Assembly (NCBI GenBank): GCA_045599005.1 | Contig: JAZRVF010000022.1 | Span: 1 to 64,000 of the forward strand | DNA from: Treponema_I sp045599005 | GTDB taxonomy: Bacteria; Spirochaetota; Spirochaetia; Treponematales; Treponemataceae | Reading direction: 5' to 3' | Length of the DNA: 64,000 bases | Shown: one piece after another, positions 60,743 to 64,000 of the stretch | Layout of the letters: each line of letters starts with the position of its first letter | Numbering within the stretch: the stretch's first letter is position 1 | The notes under the pieces: model-generated | What the model was told of the DNA's origin: nothing | Database searches by the model: none | Seen by the model: only the letters and a program-made list of their open reading frames with translations | Translations under genes and position numbers: made by a program

Positions 60743-60818
60743 GTGTTGCGCGGCGGCAGTTCGAAGTCCTTCCTGCCTTAACAAAACCAGGTCAATTCTT
60801 ACAAACTCAAGGTATCAT

Positions 60819-61517
60819 ATGCCAAACGAAGTAGTTCTCATCATCTCACTGGCAGCATCATTCGGTCTGATGCTGGTCGCGTTCAAATTTTTCGGCAGGA
60901 AAGGTCTTTTCTGCTGGATATCAATCTGTACAATCCTTGCGAACATTGAAGTCTCAGGACTTGTTGATGCATTCGGCATGGAACAGACACTTGGCAACAC
61001 ACTTTTTGCATCAAGTTTCCTTGCAACTGATATCCTCAGTGAGCGTTACGGCCGCAAAGATGCAGGCAAAGCTGTCTGGGCAGGTATTTTCACCTCTCTT
61101 GTATTCATCATCTTCTCAACAATGTGGCAGTTCTACACACCCAACGCCAATGATTTTGCCCTCGGCGGAATCCAGACACTGTTTGCGAACACACCGCGCC
61201 TTCTTATCGCAAGTTTCCTTGGTTATGCAGTCTCAGAACTGATTGACGTAAGTCTTTATCATTTCTGGTGGAACCTTACCGAGAAAAAAACAGGCAGCAA
61301 AGAAAAATTCCTGTGGCTCCGCAACAACGGTTCAACACTTATTTCCCAGCTTGTGAACATCGTAATCTTCAATTTCGGTGCTTTTGCCGGAATCTACGAT
61401 TTTCCCACACTGCTCTCAATCACCGGTGCATGTTACGTGATCTATGTGTTCACAAGTATTCTGGACACACCTTTCATGTATATTGCACGCAGACTCAAGG
61501 TGAATGACCAGGACTGA
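60819..61517 (+). CDS. yhhQ: queuosine precursor transporter (YhhQ/VUT family)
   Basis: The 232-residue membrane protein has about six helices and the family signature SSFLATDILSERYGRKDAG near residue 67, with LISQLVNIVIFNFGAF later. YhhQ-type proteins import queuine or preQ1 precursors for tRNA modification. ATG 60819 (MPNEVVLIISLAAS) is the natural N-terminus; an in-frame ATG at 60732 lies within a hairpin region. A weak AAGG precedes the ATG. I looked for a preQ1 riboswitch in the leader and saw none. Precursor import suggests that queuosine is salvaged. Confidence 0.9.
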   Translation: MPNEVVLIISLAASFGLMLVAFKFFGRKGLFCWISICTILANIEVSGLVDAFGMEQTLGNTLFASSFLATDILSERYGRKDAGKAVWAGIFTSLVFIIFSTMWQFYTPNANDFALGGIQTLFANTPRLLIASFLGYAVSELIDVSLYHFWWNLTEKKTGSKEKFLWLRNNGSTLISQLVNIVIFNFGAFAGIYDFPTLLSITGACYVIYVFTSILDTPFMYIARRLKVNDQD

Positions 61518-61647
61518 TTCTCACTGCTGGGAAAAAGGGCTGGAAAATGTTCTTTTATGAAAGCTGCTGTTCTGCTAGCCGATAAGTTCAGTAATTGCTA
61601 TACTGTTGCTATATTAATGAAAGAAAACGATTATCCGGAGTAATTCT

Positions 61648-62475
61648 ATGAGTGAATGTGACCATAAATGTTCATCATGCGGAAGCAATTGCGCCCAGCG
61701 TACCCAGCCCCAGGATCTTCATGAAAAACCCCATGAAGGCACAAAAATCAAGAAAGTGATCGCAGTGGCAAGTGGCAAAGGCGGAGTAGGGAAGTCCTTT
61801 GTCACCTCAATGTGCGCTGTTCTCATGCAGCGTGCAGGCTACAGAGTGGGAATCCTTGACGCAGATATCACCGGTCCCAGTATTCCACGGGCTTTCGGAA
61901 TCTCAGAGAAAGCCCTTGCTGATGATACGGGACTTTATCCTGCAGAAAGCCGGACTGGAATCCGTGTCATGTCACTGAATCTGCTCCTGCCCAACGATAC
62001 GGATCCTGTCATCTGGCGCGGTCCCGTTATTGCCGGCGCAGTGAAACAGTTCTGGACAGACGTGCTCTGGGGCGAGCTTGATTATCTTTTTGTGGATATG
62101 CCTCCTGGAACAGGTGATGTTCCGCTCACTGTGTTCCAGTCGCTTCCTGTTGACGGTGTGATCATCGCGTCTTCTCCTCAGGAACTGGTCGGCATGATTG
62201 TTGAAAAAGCCGTGAACATGGCCGGAATGATGAATATTCCTGTCCTTGGGCTTGTTGAGAACATGAGTTATGTTGCCTGTCCTGACTGTGGAAGAAAAAT
62301 CGAGGTTTTCGGAAAAAGCAGCATTGATTCCATCGCTCAGAAATGCGGCGTAAAAACTGTCTGCCGTGTTCCTCTTGATCCGGCAATCTCTGCCAGAACT
62401 GACGGCGGAGAAATCGAATCCCTGGAGTGCGACTGGTTCAACGCTCTGGCTGATGTGCTCAGATCAATGATGTAA
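61648..62475 (+). CDS. mrp: Mrp/NBP35-type iron-sulfur carrier ATPase
   Basis: The 275 residues form a P-loop ATPase of the Mrp/ApbC family: deviant Walker A SGKGGVGKSF, the LDADITGPSIPRAFG motif, VDMPPGTGDVPLTV, and the C-terminal CPDC pair (about residue 211) that bridges a [4Fe-4S] cluster between two subunits. The N-terminus has an extra CDHKCSSCGSNC cluster, as in eukaryote-like Nbp35. It loads iron-sulfur clusters onto target proteins such as the hydrogenase here. CGGAG precedes the ATG. Confidence 0.94.
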   Translation: MSECDHKCSSCGSNCAQRTQPQDLHEKPHEGTKIKKVIAVASGKGGVGKSFVTSMCAVLMQRAGYRVGILDADITGPSIPRAFGISEKALADDTGLYPAESRTGIRVMSLNLLLPNDTDPVIWRGPVIAGAVKQFWTDVLWGELDYLFVDMPPGTGDVPLTVFQSLPVDGVIIASSPQELVGMIVEKAVNMAGMMNIPVLGLVENMSYVACPDCGRKIEVFGKSSIDSIAQKCGVKTVCRVPLDPAISARTDGGEIESLECDWFNALADVLRSMM

Positions 62476-62492
62476 GATTTCGGATCCTGTGA

Positions 62493-62506
62493 TATAATCT
62501 GTTCCT
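62493..62506 (+). promoter_or_regulatory. -10 box of the acyltransferase gene, predicted leaderless
   Basis: A perfect TATAAT (62493-62498) ends 8 nt before the ATG at 62507. The -35 region is poor, and there is no Shine-Dalgarno. Confidence 0.5.
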
Positions 62507-63787
62507 ATGAAAATTAAAGTCAAAGAAGCAGATTATTCACAGGCAATAAAAAAAGCCGGCAGAGAACGTTTTGTTCCTGCAAAGCAATCATTTCTCCTTA
62601 AAAAACTGGTGTCACTGATCTCTGCCTCAGATCTGAAAGACACCGGTTTTTCTTTTACTACCCAAGACATGGAAAAACTTGACAGGAAAGAACCTGCCCT
62701 CATACTGATGAATCATTCCAGTTTCATCGATCTGGAAATCGCCTTCAGGATTTTCAGCGACCGCCGCTTTTCCATTGTATGCACATCGGACGGATTTGTG
62801 GGAAAAAAATTCCTTATGAAGAAACTGGGCTGTATTCCGACCCAGAAGTTTGTCCCCGATGTCCAGCTTGTGCGGCACATGCTCTACGCAGCGAAAAAAC
62901 TCAACCAGTCAATACTCATGTATCCTGAAGCAAGCTATACTTTTGACGGAACCGCCACAGATCTTCCGGAGACACTGGGCAGATTCCTTAAGGTGCTGGA
63001 CATTCCAGTTATTGTGGTCACGACCCAGGGCGCATTCCACCGGGATCCGCTGTACAATAACCTGCAGAAACGCAAAGTCAGGGTTTCCGCAACCGTCAAA
63101 TATCTGCTTTCCCGCGAGGACCTGAAAAACTTTTCACCCCAGGAAATCAACAGCATTCTGAAAAAAGAATTCTCTTTTGACAATTTCAGATGGCAGCAGG
63201 AGAACCATGTTATTGTCAATGAGCCTTTCCGTGCTGACTGCCTTAACCGTGTTCTGTACAAGTGTCCGGCCTGTAAAACCGAAGGTTCCATGGACGGCAG
63301 AGGCACCGGAATTAAATGCTGTTCCTGTGGAAAAACCTGGGAACTGACGGAACAGGGCTTTATGAAGGCTGGGGACGGCAATACTGAGTTTGCTCACGTG
63401 CCGGACTGGTACAGATGGGAACGTTCCTGTGTAAAGGAAGAGATCGCTGAGGAAAGGTACCGGCTGGAAGTCCCGGTTGATATATGTGTGCTGACTGATT
63501 CAGAATCAATCTACCGTGTAGGAGAAGGCACTCTTGTTCATGACAGGGAAGGATTCCATCTTACCGGCTGCGGGGGAAAACTTGAGTATAATCAGAAGCC
63601 TCTGGCCTCCTACAGTCTGTATTCAGATTATTTCTGGTATGAGCTGGGTGATGTGATCTGCATCGGCAACATGAAAGTGCTTTATTACTGCTTCCCAAAG
63701 ACAGAGAAGGATATTGTCGCTAAAACCCGGCTTGCCACGGAAGAAATGTACAAACTGGTGAAAGAAAAACAATTTAGTCAAGACTAA
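62507..63787 (+). CDS. PlsC-like acyltransferase with C-terminal zinc ribbon
   Basis: The first ~240 residues resemble 1-acylglycerol-3-phosphate acyltransferases, with the NHxxxxD motif as LMNHSSFIDLEIAF near residue 67 and MYPEASYTFDGT near 145. Residues ~255-290 hold a zinc ribbon (CPAC and CCSC pairs) and the last ~130 residues are a separate beta-rich part (RVGEGTLVHDREGFHLTG). The family acylates lysophosphatidate or related lipids at the membrane. The ribbon is unusual for a plain PlsC, so it may be a lipid-modifying enzyme of a distinct subgroup. It follows mrp by 31 nt but has its own -10 box. Confidence 0.85.
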   Translation: MKIKVKEADYSQAIKKAGRERFVPAKQSFLLKKLVSLISASDLKDTGFSFTTQDMEKLDRKEPALILMNHSSFIDLEIAFRIFSDRRFSIVCTSDGFVGKKFLMKKLGCIPTQKFVPDVQLVRHMLYAAKKLNQSILMYPEASYTFDGTATDLPETLGRFLKVLDIPVIVVTTQGAFHRDPLYNNLQKRKVRVSATVKYLLSREDLKNFSPQEINSILKKEFSFDNFRWQQENHVIVNEPFRADCLNRVLYKCPACKTEGSMDGRGTGIKCCSCGKTWELTEQGFMKAGDGNTEFAHVPDWYRWERSCVKEEIAEERYRLEVPVDICVLTDSESIYRVGEGTLVHDREGFHLTGCGGKLEYNQKPLASYSLYSDYFWYELGDVICIGNMKVLYYCFPKTEKDIVAKTRLATEEMYKLVKEKQFSQD

Positions 63788-63926
63788 TTTTTTCAGTCAT
63801 CAATATGATTTTTTATGCAAAAAAAACTCATTTTTATGCGTTTTTTTGTATTCAGTAATTTTCTATTCTGATATACTGGACAGTCAGAAAAGGTTTGGAC
63901 TTTTCAAACAACATACGGAGGATCCT

Positions 63927-64000
63927 ATGAAAAAACTTACTGTGGTTCTGGTGGCTCTGCTTCTGGCAACAACCATGATTTTTGCCGGCGGTAAAAAAGA
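63927..64000 (+). CDS. exported protein, N-terminal signal peptide only (3' end outside window)
   Basis: GGAGGA precedes an ATG opening MKKLTVVLVALLLATTMIFA, a clear signal peptide ending in FAGGKK at the window edge. Signal peptides of this form are common on treponemal periplasmic binding proteins and lipoprotein-like proteins. With 24 residues visible, no function can be assigned. The 139-bp gap before it is AT-rich and holds TATACT (63872-63877) as a likely -10 box. Confidence 0.75.
   Translation, partial: MKKLTVVLVALLLATTMIFAGGKK

Noticed and set aside
60692..60818. preQ1 riboswitch upstream of yhhQ
   Set aside because: The transporter role made this attractive, but I could not fit the preQ1-I pattern (stem, C-rich loop, A-rich tail pairing back). 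Only a 9-bp hairpin is visible.

Overview
The window looks like a core chromosomal segment of a spirochaete, most likely a host-associated, sugar-fermenting Treponema. Supporting signs are a SpiroCoCo-type coiled-coil giant, a CarD regulator followed by ispD and ispF, a def-fmt-PASTA cluster, SUMF1-domain surface proteins, and tandem small outer-membrane proteins ending in aromatic beta-signals. No tRNA, rRNA, insertion sequence, prophage or CRISPR array was found. Genes lie on both strands in short operons with little intergenic DNA.

Layout. 0-5 kb: end of the coiled-coil gene, converging on carD-ispD-ispF (isoprenoid precursor synthesis). 5-10.5 kb: a peptide-type binding protein with an unrecognised upstream partner, a C69 dipeptidase and a HAD phosphatase. 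10.6-12.7 kb: nagA-nagB (amino-sugar catabolism). 12.7-15.4 kb: an HTH/membrane-protein operon converging on gdhA, separated by a threefold tandem repeat of hairpins. 15.5-18.8 kb: Lrp-type regulator, aminotransferase and pgi. 18.8-23.2 kb: pseudouridine synthase, uracil permease, and a polar amino-acid ABC permease with its ATPase. 23.2-25.5 kb: four paralogous small beta-barrel-like proteins. 25.6-32.6 kb: transketolase, a PTS IIA protein, an unrecognised protein and a GH2 beta-mannosidase. 32.7-39.4 kb: a large multidomain exported protein and a CHASE2 adenylate cyclase. 39.5-43.1 kb: an iron alcohol dehydrogenase divergent from an [FeFe]-hydrogenase-like protein, then a PAP2 phosphatase. 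43.4-48.6 kb: def-fmt-PASTA-MATE and an EamA transporter. 48.9-54 kb: an M32 carboxypeptidase and a large hybrid histidine kinase. 54-60.7 kb: uvrC, divergent from a LamG/FN3-like exported protein and a TPR protein. 60.8-64 kb: a queuosine-precursor transporter, an Mrp ATPase, a PlsC-like acyltransferase and the start of an exported protein.

The genes fit an anaerobic fermenter of plant or mucus glycans and peptides. GH2, nagA/nagB, pgi, tkt and a PTS IIA handle sugars. Dipeptidase, carboxypeptidase, glutamate dehydrogenase and aminotransferase handle amino nitrogen. The iron alcohol dehydrogenase and hydrogenase can dispose of reductant.

Three patterns go beyond routine annotation. (1) About ten genes have a sigma70-like -10 hexamer ending 6-8 nt before the start codon and usually no Shine-Dalgarno, which predicts leaderless mRNAs. 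(2) The 3' end of gdhA, including its last codons, stop and terminator, is repeated three times in tandem. Its six hairpins all carry the same AGGAC loop on the gdhA strand, with compensatory stem changes; the motif matches the CsrA-binding loop repeat. (3) About 103-bp nested palindromes occupy several intergenic gaps, one of them duplicated in tandem.
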